Assembly (NCBI GenBank): GCA_041391125.1
Contig: JAWKON010000016.1
Coordinates: 79,460 to 143,459 of the forward strand
Direction of reading: 5' to 3'
Origin: JACKBC01 sp041391125
GTDB lineage: Bacteria; Chloroflexota; Anaerolineae; Caldilineales; Caldilineaceae
Length of the DNA: 64,000 nt
A program made the translations under genes and the position numbers. Numbering within the stretch: position 1 is the first letter of the stretch; each line of letters opens with the position of its first letter. Shown piece after piece: positions 24,743 through 32,695 of the stretch. A model generated the notes under the pieces. It did no database searches. It was not told the origin of the DNA and saw nothing but the letters and a program-made list of their open reading frames with translations.

Positions 24743-27493
24743 TTATAACATGCTCATGGGGTCCACGTCGACGCGCCAGCCAAAGGGAATGGGTTGACCG
24801 CGCAGCAGCGCCGCCGGATCCGGGCCGCGCGCCAGCACCTGCCAGCGATAGTAGCCGCGGAAGCGGGCGAAGAAGGCGGGCGCCGGACCGGCCACGTCGG
24901 TGCGGGCGGCCATCGGACCCAAGGACTGCGCGCGATAGCGCAACAGATTGGCCATCTCTTCGGCGGCCAGCTGGGCTTTTTCCAGCTTTTTGTCCCAATA
25001 GACCAGCCGCAGCAGTCGCATGGTGGGCGGATAGTTGTGCTCGCGGCGGAAGGCGATTTCGCGGCCATAAAAGGCATGATAATCATGCTGGGCGGCGGCT
25101 TGGATGGCGTAATGCTCCGGCGTATAGGTTTGGATGACTACGCGCCCGCCCCGTTCGCTGCGTCCGGCGCGGCCCGCTACCTGGGTCAGGAGCTGAAAGG
25201 TGCGCTCGGCGCTGCGGAAGTCGGGCAAATAGAGGCCAGTGTCCGCTGAGATGACGCCGACCAGCGTCACCATAGGCAGGTCCAGCCCTTTGGCAATCAT
25301 CTGCGTGCCCACCAGCACATCGGCTTCGCGATTGGCAAAGCGGCGCAGGATGGCTTCGTGGCTGCCCTTGGCGCCGGTGGTGTCGGCGTCCCAACGCAGC
25401 AGACGGGCGCGCGGCGCAATTTCACCCACCATCTCCTCGACGCGCTGGGTGCCGCTGCCAAAATATTTGATGCGCTTGCTGTGGCACTCACCGCAGAGCT
25501 GCGGGATTTCCGCCCGCTGGTTGCAGTGGTGACAGACCAACACGGCGGCATTTTCGTGATAGGTCAGCGGCGTGTCGCAGCGCGGGCAGGACTGCACGTG
25601 ACCGCAGTCGCGGCACATGACAAAGGTGCGGGCGCCACGTCGATTCAGAAAAAGAATGGCCTGCTCATTGGCGTCCAGCGTGGCGTGCAGTTCGCTTTGC
25701 AGCAGGCGGCTGAAGATGCTGCGGTTGCCCGCGCGCAATTCCTGGCGCATGTCGACCAGCTCCACCGGCGGCAGCTCGGCATAAATTGTGTCGTCAGCAG
25801 CGTCGACCATCGGAGCGCCATTGGCGGGCGTTTCGCGATGGCCCAGCACGCGTCGCGGCATTTCTAAAAGGGTCCAACCGCTTTGGGCGGGGGCGGCGGG
25901 CTGTTCTTCATCGCCGACCACCGCAAAATACGCTTCCAAACTGGGCGTGGCGCTGCCGAAGATGAGTACGCTATTGGTCAGCGCGGCCAGTTGTTGAGCC
26001 ACCAGGCGGGCGTCGTAAAAAACGGTGTGGCTGCCCCAGGCTTCGGCGTTCTGTTTATACGAAGTTTCGTGCTCTTCATCCAAAACAATGAGCCCTAGCC
26101 GCGGCAGCGGGGCAAAGAGCGCGCTGCGCGGACCGATCACCACGTCGTATTCGCCATCGCGCACGGCCCGCCACACGTCATAGCGCTCGCCCGTGCTCAG
26201 CTCCGAGTGGATCACGGTGACGCGGTCGGGGAAGCGGCCGGCAAAGCGGGCCACGGTCTGCGGCGTCAGCGCAATTTCCGGCACGAGCACAATGGCCTGG
26301 CGCCCCTGTTGCAGCGTCTGCTCGATGGTGCGCAGGTATATCTCGGTTTTGCCGCTGCCGGTGACGCCGTGGAGCAGAAATTTGGGCGCAGATTGCGGCG
26401 GCGCACCGGATGTGCTTCTAAAAGCGTGTTCCGCAATGGTTTGCCAAACACGCGCCTGATCGCTGGTGAGCGGTGGCGGCGTGGTGCGGCGGTAAGTCTG
26501 GCCAGCCAATGGATCGCGAAAGCGCACGCGCTCGGTCAGGCGGACGAGGCCAGCCTTCTCCAGCGTGCGCAGCATGTTGAGATCGGCGTCGGCGCGTTGG
26601 TAGAGTTCGCTTTTCCAAAGCGGTACATCGGCCTCTTGCAGAGCGGTCAGTACCGGCACCAACTTGTCGACCCCGCGCAGTTCGAGCAGCGCCTGGCGGG
26701 CGGCTGCGGACTCCAGTGCCAGCCGCACCCATTGACCGGGCGTGGATGCGGCGGCGGGCGCTTCCGCTTCGGTCAATATCTCTTTGGCTAGCAACGAACG
26801 GATGGCACTGTTGGAGCGCAATTCGCACTCGTCCATGAGCGCCCGCGCCGCAATGGGCGTGTCACCATAATCGATGAGCCAGGCCAGCACGCTCGCTTGC
26901 GCGCTATCGCGGCCCAACGTGGGCAGGCGCGTGGCGATCTCGTCTGCACTGGCGGCCAGCTCGATTTGTAATTCACGTTTGGCCCGGGCTTGGGTTTGCG
27001 AGCCATCTTTTTTGGTGCGAGTCAATAGGCCGGGCGGCAGAAAGAGCTTGATGGCATTGACAAAGGAGGCCAGATAGTAATCGGCAATCCAGGCGGCCAG
27101 GGTGAGCTGGGCGGGCGTGAGCACCGGCTCGGGGCGGGCCAGGCGCAGGAGCGGTTTGGTCTCCACGGGCGCGCTGTCGCTCAGGCGCACGACGATGCCC
27201 TGCACTTCCTGATGCCCAAAGGGCGCCCAGACCAGATGGCCGGCCTCAACTTTGCCCAGCAGCTCGGTGGGGATGTGATAGTGGTACGTTTGCAGCCCCT
27301 GATAGGGATCGTCGCCCGCGGTTTTAGATTGGGCGCCAGAGAGACGCACGGGCGCGCCCGCGCCCATTTCGGCTTCGAGGTCGGGTTCGGGCAAATCAAG
27401 GAGGTCGGACGGCGGTGCAGCGGAACTGTCGGTATAGCGGCGGCTAAAAGTGCGCCGGATGGGGATGTTTACAACGGTTTCGGCGTAGGGCAT
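24743..27493 (-). CDS. priA: Primosomal protein N' (replication restart helicase)
   Basis: A superfamily 2 DNA helicase that reloads the replisome at stalled forks. Walker A LLHGVTGSGKTEIYL, Walker B LIVLDEEHE and FGSATPSLEAYF are present. So is the PriA zinc-binding cluster, with paired cysteines in CRDCGHVQSCPRC, CHHCNQ and CGECHS. The motif GTQMIAKGLDLPMVTLVGV and the Arg-finger region QVAGRAGRSERGG complete the helicase. The N-terminal 3' DNA-binding domain (YHYHIPTELLGKVEAGHLVWAPF) is intact. I start at ATG 27493; an upstream in-frame extension overlaps the preceding gene and looks non-coding. 916 residues is slightly long, owing to inserts. Confidence 0.95.
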   Translation of the reverse strand: MPYAETVVNIPIRRTFSRRYTDSSAAPPSDLLDLPEPDLEAEMGAGAPVRLSGAQSKTAGDDPYQGLQTYHYHIPTELLGKVEAGHLVWAPFGHQEVQGIVVRLSDSAPVETKPLLRLARPEPVLTPAQLTLAAWIADYYLASFVNAIKLFLPPGLLTRTKKDGSQTQARAKRELQIELAASADEIATRLPTLGRDSAQASVLAWLIDYGDTPIAARALMDECELRSNSAIRSLLAKEILTEAEAPAAASTPGQWVRLALESAAARQALLELRGVDKLVPVLTALQEADVPLWKSELYQRADADLNMLRTLEKAGLVRLTERVRFRDPLAGQTYRRTTPPPLTSDQARVWQTIAEHAFRSTSGAPPQSAPKFLLHGVTGSGKTEIYLRTIEQTLQQGRQAIVLVPEIALTPQTVARFAGRFPDRVTVIHSELSTGERYDVWRAVRDGEYDVVIGPRSALFAPLPRLGLIVLDEEHETSYKQNAEAWGSHTVFYDARLVAQQLAALTNSVLIFGSATPSLEAYFAVVGDEEQPAAPAQSGWTLLEMPRRVLGHRETPANGAPMVDAADDTIYAELPPVELVDMRQELRAGNRSIFSRLLQSELHATLDANEQAILFLNRRGARTFVMCRDCGHVQSCPRCDTPLTYHENAAVLVCHHCNQRAEIPQLCGECHSKRIKYFGSGTQRVEEMVGEIAPRARLLRWDADTTGAKGSHEAILRRFANREADVLVGTQMIAKGLDLPMVTLVGVISADTGLYLPDFRSAERTFQLLTQVAGRAGRSERGGRVVIQTYTPEHYAIQAAAQHDYHAFYGREIAFRREHNYPPTMRLLRLVYWDKKLEKAQLAAEEMANLLRYRAQSLGPMAARTDVAGPAPAFFARFRGYYRWQVLARGPDPAALLRGQPIPFGWRVDVDPMSML

Positions 27494-27509
27494 TGGCTGT
27501 TTGTTAGGC

Positions 27510-29267
27510 TCACTCGGCGGTGCCGTAAATTTTTTCCTGGCTGGCGCCAAAGGCAAAGGCCACGATGGCGGGAATCCAAGCGGCAACGGGATTTTCCTGC
27601 GGATTAATTTCAAAGAGCCAGTAAATGGCGCCCAAAGCCAAATAGAGCAGCAGGCCGACCAGCAGCCCAATCAGGGGCAGAACAGCGCCGAGCAGACCAT
27701 ACTTGCGGTCAAAATAGCCATATTCTTTTTGGCTGTGACGCCAGGCGTTGATGAGCGCGGCGAATGCGCTGCCCAAGGTGGCGGAGGCCAGCGTGCCCAG
27801 CAGAGCGACAATGTGCTGCGACAAAAAGCCGTCGAGTGCAAAGGCCGCCAACTGGCCCAGCCAGAGACGCATCAGGTCGCTGTATAAAATGCAGCCCGCC
27901 AGCACGACCGCCGACAGCCCCAACCAGGCCGTCAAATAGGTAAAAAGCCGGGTGCGATAGACGTTGGACCACTGGACGCGCTGGCCTGTGCGCTGCACCA
28001 TGGTGCGCACCTGCTGCACATAATAGGTCACCTCGGCCGAGCGGTCGGGGTCATTTTCCAAAATGGTGCGCCCCTTGTCCAGCAGATGTTGCGCGCGTTC
28101 CGAAATGTCCAGCCGCCGCCGAACCAGCAGGTCGATCTGCTCTTGCAGCGTGTTCATTTCCTGCTGCAGCGCCTGAATGTCAAAACGGCTGTGGCGCGGC
28201 CACACATTGGTACGGCGCCTGGCCTGAGCGCCCACGGCCATCGAATCGGCAAAACGGGCCGTTTGCTGCTGATAGGACGTCGGTCCCAGCACAGGATCAT
28301 AGGTGTAGCGCGTTTGCGGCGCGCTGTAGGGTGTATCGTTGCGCCGCGGCACGCTGGTCAAATAGTCACCCGGCCCGCCGCTGACCACGGACCACGGTTT
28401 GGGCTCTTTGGACGGGGCAAATGGCTCGTTGAAATCGCCTGGCGCCGACGGCTGGCCATAGGGGCGCCCGGCGTCGGCGGCCGCTGGATCTGGATAGGGA
28501 TAGACAGGCGGCTCGCCGGGCTGACGATAATCTGTCGGCTGGCGGTCGTCAACGGGGGGTTGGTATCTGTTTTCAGTGGGCTGCGGCGGTGGTCCTAGGA
28601 ATGAAGAGCTGTATGGGCTCTGTTGATGGCGCGCCCCTACGGCGGAAGGGGGGCGCAACATGGGTTCATCGGACTGCTGTCCGCGCGGCGGCTCAGTAGG
28701 GGTGGGGTCAGTCCGCGGAAATGGCGACTGGCCCCAAGGTTGATCGGTGGCATCGCGAAAATCTGGCCGCGCGTTCCGATAGTCCGGGCGATTGGACAAT
28801 GCCGGCGAGAATCGGTTACCGGCGCCATCATCATGCTGGCGATCTGTATCCTGTATGGATGGCCGCCCATTTTGATGGGATGTATCCTGCCCAGGGGGAG
28901 ATGCGGCTGAATCCCCTGCATGTGTGTTGTTGAAAGGCTGGTCCCACTGCGGAGCTGGATTTTCGCGATACGCGGCGCTTGGCGAGTGATCCCGGTGTTC
29001 AATTGGTGGGGAGCCGTTAGTGGCCTCCCGATAGTTGAATGAGCCGTTGCCTTGCGCACTTTGACTTGAACGATTGTTGGGGGTGGATGAAGATGTATTT
29101 GGCGCCATGCGGGTGGGCGAGGCGGCGGAAGCATCGATGCCGCCCAGCATCATTTCATCCAATAGGGCATCGGCGCGCCACCGCAGCAGTTCGGGGCTTT
29201 CTTCGGGAACTTCGCGGTTATTTTGAGAATGGTAATTCTCAGAATCTTGCGTCGAGTACGCGGCCAT
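27510..29267 (-). CDS. Large membrane protein with disordered N-terminus and coiled coil, unknown
   Basis: The 585-residue protein has three parts. Residues 1-350 are a low-complexity region very rich in Pro, Gln, Asn, Ser, Asp and Arg. Next comes a charged helical segment predicted as coiled coil (LQQEMNTLQEQIDLLVRRR, about 375-400). Then follow four to six transmembrane helices (TYLTAWLGLSAVVLAGCILY and later segments) ending QEKIYGTAE. The start is supported by AGGAGAA upstream. It ends 16 bp before priA and is probably co-transcribed with it. I do not recognise a family. A membrane-tethered scaffold is a guess from architecture. Confidence 0.72.
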   Translation of the reverse strand: MAAYSTQDSENYHSQNNREVPEESPELLRWRADALLDEMMLGGIDASAASPTRMAPNTSSSTPNNRSSQSAQGNGSFNYREATNGSPPIEHRDHSPSAAYRENPAPQWDQPFNNTHAGDSAASPPGQDTSHQNGRPSIQDTDRQHDDGAGNRFSPALSNRPDYRNARPDFRDATDQPWGQSPFPRTDPTPTEPPRGQQSDEPMLRPPSAVGARHQQSPYSSSFLGPPPQPTENRYQPPVDDRQPTDYRQPGEPPVYPYPDPAAADAGRPYGQPSAPGDFNEPFAPSKEPKPWSVVSGGPGDYLTSVPRRNDTPYSAPQTRYTYDPVLGPTSYQQQTARFADSMAVGAQARRRTNVWPRHSRFDIQALQQEMNTLQEQIDLLVRRRLDISERAQHLLDKGRTILENDPDRSAEVTYYVQQVRTMVQRTGQRVQWSNVYRTRLFTYLTAWLGLSAVVLAGCILYSDLMRLWLGQLAAFALDGFLSQHIVALLGTLASATLGSAFAALINAWRHSQKEYGYFDRKYGLLGAVLPLIGLLVGLLLYLALGAIYWLFEINPQENPVAAWIPAIVAFAFGASQEKIYGTAE

Positions 29268-29471
29268 TTTTTCTCCTGTAGGTGCAGGTAACCATGCTAA
29301 CTCAACATACTACCACTTCTGCTGCGCCTTGCCAAGTATGCTGGATGGGCGGGTGCTATTCGCTTGAGGGGCGAGCGCCGCCTTCCTGGAAGGCTGTGGC
29401 CCCAGCGTGCAGCGCGCCCGCATCGGTGTTGGGGGCGGATGACAGTTGATCTCTGGAAAAAGGAGGCAAAT

Positions 29472-29501
29472 TTGACAGCGCTCTTTTAGTGCGCATATAA
29501 T
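29472..29501 (+). promoter_or_regulatory. Sigma-70-type promoter of the rpmH operon
   Basis: TTGACA (29472-29477), 18-bp spacer, TATAAT (29496-29501): both boxes perfect. It reads toward rpmH and predicts a transcribed leader of about 290 nt. Confidence 0.8.
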
Positions 29502-29540
29502 AGCCTTTTGTAAACAATTTAGTTTTCACTATGTCGCCTG

Positions 29541-29620
29541 TTCAATGTCAGCATATCGCAAAGGTGTTGGCGATGTGGGCATCGGTCTCATCTTTTGCCG
29601 TTGTGATCTTCTGAATTTAG
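29541..29620 (+). repeat. 89-bp-family dispersed repeat, diverged copy
   Basis: TCAGCATATCGCAAAGGTG, TTGGCGATGTGGGCATCGGTCTC and TTTTGCCGTTGTGATCTTCTGA align with the units at 41.7 kb but with several differences and a short deletion. It lies in the divergent space between the 585-residue protein and rpmH, downstream of the promoter, so inside the rpmH leader. Confidence 0.65.
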
Positions 29621-29703
29621 GCGAATTCAGAAAACTATATTTGATAAGCGCATAGGTTTGCTGGCTTGTTCCACGCTGGCAATATCTGGCCGAAAAAATG
29701 ATG

Positions 29704-29750
29704 ACTATTCAGGCTCTCCCTGAGCTTGTCGAAGGGAACACCTGAATAGT
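29704..29750. repeat. Hairpin, GAGCTTGTCGAAGGG family
   Basis: ACTATTCAGG and CCTGAATAGT enclose CTCTCCCTGAGCTTGTCGAA with GGGAACA. It lies about 50 bp before the rpmH ribosome-binding site, inside the probable leader transcript. Confidence 0.7.
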
Positions 29751-29801
29751 TACAAAAAATGAATCTATTTCAAAAGAGAAAATTAAGTTTAGGAGTAAAT
29801 T

Positions 29802-29939
29802 ATGCCAAAGCGAACGTGGCAACCCAAGGTGCGGAAACGATTGAAAACACATGGCTTTCGAGAGCGGATGCGGACGCCCGGTGGGCGCAATGTGCTAAAG
29901 CGGCGCCGCGCGGTCGCAAGCAGCTCACCGTGCAATTGA
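29802..29939 (+). CDS. rpmH: 50S ribosomal protein L34 (3' end apparently frameshifted)
   Basis: The frame reads MPKRTWQPKVRKRLKTHGF, then RERMRTPGGRNVLKRRRA, an unmistakable L34 of the large ribosomal subunit. AGGAG precedes the ATG. After RRRA the present frame ends VASSSPCN and stops at 29939, while the expected tail GRKQLTV is found in the next frame (about 29911 onward). A small indel in the CGGCGCCGCGCGG run is therefore likely. The last dozen residues are the least constrained part of L34, but an error in the sequence is the simplest explanation. First gene of the rpmH-rnpA-yidD-yidC-jag cluster. Confidence 0.9.
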   Translation: MPKRTWQPKVRKRLKTHGFRERMRTPGGRNVLKRRRAVASSSPCN

Positions 29940-29974
29940 CCATTCGCAAATCGATTGATTGATATAGTCGTTTT

Positions 29975-30316
29975 GTGAAAAGGCGCTATCGAATTCGCAC
30001 GAATGAGCATTTCCAGCAGGTGCGCCGCCAAGGTTCTGCATATAGCAATCGGCTGGTTGTGTTGTGTGCATTGGAAAACTCGCTTGCGTATAACCGATAT
30101 GGGTTTTCAGTCAGCAGCCGCATTGGCAATGCCGTTGTGCGTAACCGGATTAAACGACAGATGCGCGAAGCGGTGCGTTTGCGTATGGAGTCAATAAAGC
30201 CCGGCTGGGACATCGTTTTTATTGCAAGGCACGCAATTCGCAGCGCAACCTATCATGAGATAGATGATGCTTGCGCCCGCCTCCTTCGGCGGGCGCATTT
30301 GTTGCATGGCACATGA
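29975..30316 (+). CDS. rnpA: Ribonuclease P protein component
   Basis: The small basic subunit that helps RNase P RNA mature the 5' ends of tRNAs. The GTG start gives MKRRYRIRTNEHFQQVRRQG. The signature RNRIKRQMREAVR (RNR motif) and GWDIVFIARHAI follow as expected, in a protein of 113 residues, the normal size. It lies 36 bp after rpmH and its stop overlaps the yidD start (ATGA). Confidence 0.96.
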   Translation: MKRRYRIRTNEHFQQVRRQGSAYSNRLVVLCALENSLAYNRYGFSVSSRIGNAVVRNRIKRQMREAVRLRMESIKPGWDIVFIARHAIRSATYHEIDDACARLLRRAHLLHGT

Positions 30317-30528
30317 TTATGAAGCCAATCGCTTTGTGGTTGATCCGCTTTTATCAGCGCTTTCTTTCGCCATTAATGGGAAGCTCTTGTCGTTTTCATC
30401 CCACCTGCTCACACTACACATATCAGGCCATTGAGAAGTATGGGGTGGGCAAAGGAATTTGGATGGGCGCCAGGCGCATTTTGCGCTGTCATCCGTGGAA
30501 TCCGGGCGGCTATGATCCCGTACCCTGA
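30313..30528 (+). CDS. yidD: Membrane protein insertion efficiency factor
   Basis: The 71-residue protein reads LIRFYQRFLSPLMGSSCRFH, PTCSHYTYQAIEKYG and RRILRCHPWNPGGYDPVP, the full set of YidD signatures including the two paired cysteine-containing motifs. An amphipathic N-terminal helix likely binds the membrane. Start ATG 30313 overlaps the rnpA stop. It assists YidC, which is encoded 16 bp downstream. Confidence 0.95.
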   Translation: MIMKPIALWLIRFYQRFLSPLMGSSCRFHPTCSHYTYQAIEKYGVGKGIWMGARRILRCHPWNPGGYDPVP

Positions 30529-30544
30529 GGAGAATTTGGGAACT

Positions 30545-31543
30545 GTGAAACGAAAAAAATGGATACTTATCGCCGTGCTGCTGCTTGTGGGCGCGCTCTT
30601 GTTGAGCGGGTGCGGCGTTTCACGTGAAGGCGTTGACGTAACAACAACGGCTCCTAATGGGCCTTGGCAAACCTTTGTGGTTTGGCCCATGGCCAAAACG
30701 TTGATCTGGATCAATGATTTTCTGACGGCCGCCAATTTTCCTTACCATTGGGGTTTTTCGATCATCATTTTTACGCTGGCGGTCAAGCTGATCACATTGC
30801 CGCTCACCGTTCAGCAGGTGCGCGGCATGCAGGCGCAAAAGGATATTCAGCCCAAGATCCAGGCGCTGCAGAAAAAATATGGCAAGGATCGTGAAAAGCT
30901 GGCGCAAGAGCAGATGAAGCTTTATCGTGAGGCGGGGGTGAATCCGCTGAGCGGCTGTTTGCCATTGGTGATCCAGATGCCTATTTTGTTTGGTCTCTAT
31001 TCCTCGTTGGTGGCCCTTGGCCCCCATTTGGTCAACGCCAACTTTTTCTGGATTCCCGATTTGGGCTTCCCCAAATATACCCAGGGCATGAGCTGGATAA
31101 TGGAGGACTTTAATGGCGGCAATTATGGACACCTGGCGGCCTATTTAGTGCTGCCGATCTTGCTCATGGCGTCGCAATACGTTATGCAAAAGTGGATGAC
31201 GCCCGCCACACCGGATGCAAGCGGCGGCGATCAGGCGGCCATGATGAAGCAGGTCACCACCATGATGACCTTTATGTTTGGCTTCTTTACATTGCAAGTT
31301 CCCGCTGGTTTAAGCCTCTATTGGGTTACTAGCAACCTGCTGCAAATGTTGCAGCAGTGGTTGATTACTGGCAATAAAGCCGGGTCCGCGGCCAGCACAG
31401 ATGAGAGTACGGCGTCTGCGGTTGTGATTGATGAAGATGAGGAATTAGATGATGACGCGCCGTCTCCCTCTGTAAATGGCGCCGCGGCCAATAAAAGTGC
31501 GGCCAAATCTAGAACGCAACGACGACGCTCTAAACGCAGATAA
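30545..31543 (+). CDS. yidC: Membrane protein insertase YidC/Oxa1
   Basis: The GTG start gives a positively charged N-terminus, a hydrophobic stretch and the lipobox LLLSGC (Cys 23), so the mature protein is probably a lipoprotein, as in Gram-positive-type YidC. The 60KD_IMP core follows: ILFGLYSSLVALGPHLVNA and related segments with about five transmembrane helices, and QVRGMQAQKDIQPKIQALQK as the cytoplasmic coiled region. The C-terminus is acidic, then basic (SRTQRRRSKRR), and may touch the ribosome. It inserts proteins into the cytoplasmic membrane. The Proteobacteria-type large periplasmic domain is absent. Confidence 0.95.
   Translation: MKRKKWILIAVLLLVGALLLSGCGVSREGVDVTTTAPNGPWQTFVVWPMAKTLIWINDFLTAANFPYHWGFSIIIFTLAVKLITLPLTVQQVRGMQAQKDIQPKIQALQKKYGKDREKLAQEQMKLYREAGVNPLSGCLPLVIQMPILFGLYSSLVALGPHLVNANFFWIPDLGFPKYTQGMSWIMEDFNGGNYGHLAAYLVLPILLMASQYVMQKWMTPATPDASGGDQAAMMKQVTTMMTFMFGFFTLQVPAGLSLYWVTSNLLQMLQQWLITGNKAGSAASTDESTASAVVIDEDEELDDDAPSPSVNGAAANKSAAKSRTQRRRSKRR
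30616..30631. promoter_or_regulatory. Possible parS (ParB-binding) site inside yidC
   Basis: CGTTTCACGTGAAGGC matches 12 of 16 positions of the common bacterial parS consensus TGTTTCACGTGAAACA, including a perfect TTCACGTGAA palindrome. It lies 3 kb upstream of parA-parB. Confidence 0.4.
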
Positions 31544-31582
31544 TCTGGTTTTGTATAGCCACCCAAATGGAAGTGAATTATC

Positions 31583-32434
31583 GTGAATGAATCTTACGAA
31601 TTTCAGGGTAAAACCGTCGATGACGCCATTGCCGAGGGCTTGATCAAACTTGGATTGAGCCGAGAACAGGTGGAGGTTGAAGTTATCCACAAAGGCAGCC
31701 GCGGCATTTTTGGGCTTGGGAGTGAGCCCGCGCGTGTGCTGCTGTCGCAGCGGCTGGCGCAAGCGGGCGAAGGGCAGCCTGCCGCCGCGCCGGCGGAATC
31801 GGTAGTACCCCCGGCGCAACCAGCAGCGCCTGCGGATGGCGATGAGGACGATGGACAGCCACCCTTTGCCGAGGCGCTGGCGGATGACGAGCCCGACCAG
31901 GACTTTGACGAAGATGTGGACGATGCACGGACCGATGAAGGGGTTCTGGACGATATTTCGGATGCTGGATTGCTGGAGCTCGCGCAAGGCCTGTTGCAGC
32001 AGATGGTCGCGCTTATGGGCTATGACGCCGATGTTCTGGCGACCTGGCAAGAGCCGGAGCCAGGCGAGCACGAGCGCTGCTTGATGCTTGATGTGCAGGG
32101 CGCCGGTTTGGGTACGCTGATTGGGCGCCGCGGCGAAACGCTTTCCAATATTCAGTTCCTGTTGCGCTTGATGATCAATCAGAAAACCCACGCCTGGTAC
32201 AATATTGTGGTCGACGTGGCCGGCTATAAACAGCGCCGGGCCGAACAGTTGACGCAGCTCGCCCTGCGCATTGCCGAACAGGTGATGGAAAGCGGGCGCT
32301 CGGCCTCGCTGGAGCCCATGCCGTCCAACGAGCGGCGCATCATTCACATGGCGCTGCGCGAGCATCCCGATGTTTATACCCAAAGCTCCGGCGAAGGCGA
32401 CCGGCGTAAGGTACACATTGCGCCGAAACAATGA
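31583..32434 (+). CDS. jag: Jag/KhpB RNA-binding protein
   Basis: The N-terminal Jag domain is SYEFQGKTVDDAIAEGLIKL with KGSRGIFGLGSEPARV. A long acidic Ala/Asp linker follows (about residues 55-125), then a KH domain (GTLIGRRGETLSNIQFLLRL) and a C-terminal R3H domain (MPSNERRIIHMALREHPDVY). The last positions carry a Arg/His pair for single-stranded nucleic acid binding. The protein is thought to act with KhpA in post-transcriptional and cell-shape control. It lies 39 bp after yidC, in the conserved order. GTG start. Confidence 0.93.
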   Translation: MNESYEFQGKTVDDAIAEGLIKLGLSREQVEVEVIHKGSRGIFGLGSEPARVLLSQRLAQAGEGQPAAAPAESVVPPAQPAAPADGDEDDGQPPFAEALADDEPDQDFDEDVDDARTDEGVLDDISDAGLLELAQGLLQQMVALMGYDADVLATWQEPEPGEHERCLMLDVQGAGLGTLIGRRGETLSNIQFLLRLMINQKTHAWYNIVVDVAGYKQRRAEQLTQLALRIAEQVMESGRSASLEPMPSNERRIIHMALREHPDVYTQSSGEGDRRKVHIAPKQ

Positions 32435-32475
32435 TTTTTGCTTCTGCCTATGCCAACTCTTCGTAACAGAATTTC

Positions 32476-32502
32476 ACCGCCCTGCGCCTATTGCAGGGCG
32501 GT
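32476..32502 (+). terminator. Stem-loop after jag
   Basis: ACCGCCCTGC (32476-32485) pairs perfectly with GCAGGGCGGT (32493-32502) across a 7-nt loop, followed by TCTGTGT. Likely end of the rpmH-jag operon. Confidence 0.7.
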
Positions 32503-32682
32503 TCTGTGTCTACAACCAATGGGCCAAATGCATCTCGGCCATTCCAAAAAATAAAATATCCCGCATGGCCTGCACGCTAATCCAGAAAATCGATTTGAAT
32601 TTGGGTGATTATTTTTCTGGATTAGCCCTACTGAAAATAGCCGATTCTTTGACCAATATTTCGAACTATTTCTAAGCCGTGC

Positions 32683-32688
32683 TACAAT
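32683..32688 (+). promoter_or_regulatory. Minus-10 box placed for a leaderless transcript
   Basis: TACAAT ends seven bases before the ATG at 32696 of the PfkB-type kinase, and no ribosome-binding site precedes that ATG. This spacing would start the RNA at the initiation codon. Confidence 0.4.
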
Positions 32689-32695
32689 TCATCAT

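Noticed and set aside
31683..31691. TTATCCACA, a perfect DnaA box, in jag (another at 11553-11561 reversed)
   Set aside because: Single boxes inside coding sequence with no cluster or AT-rich unwinding region; no dnaA gene in the window, so no origin is called.
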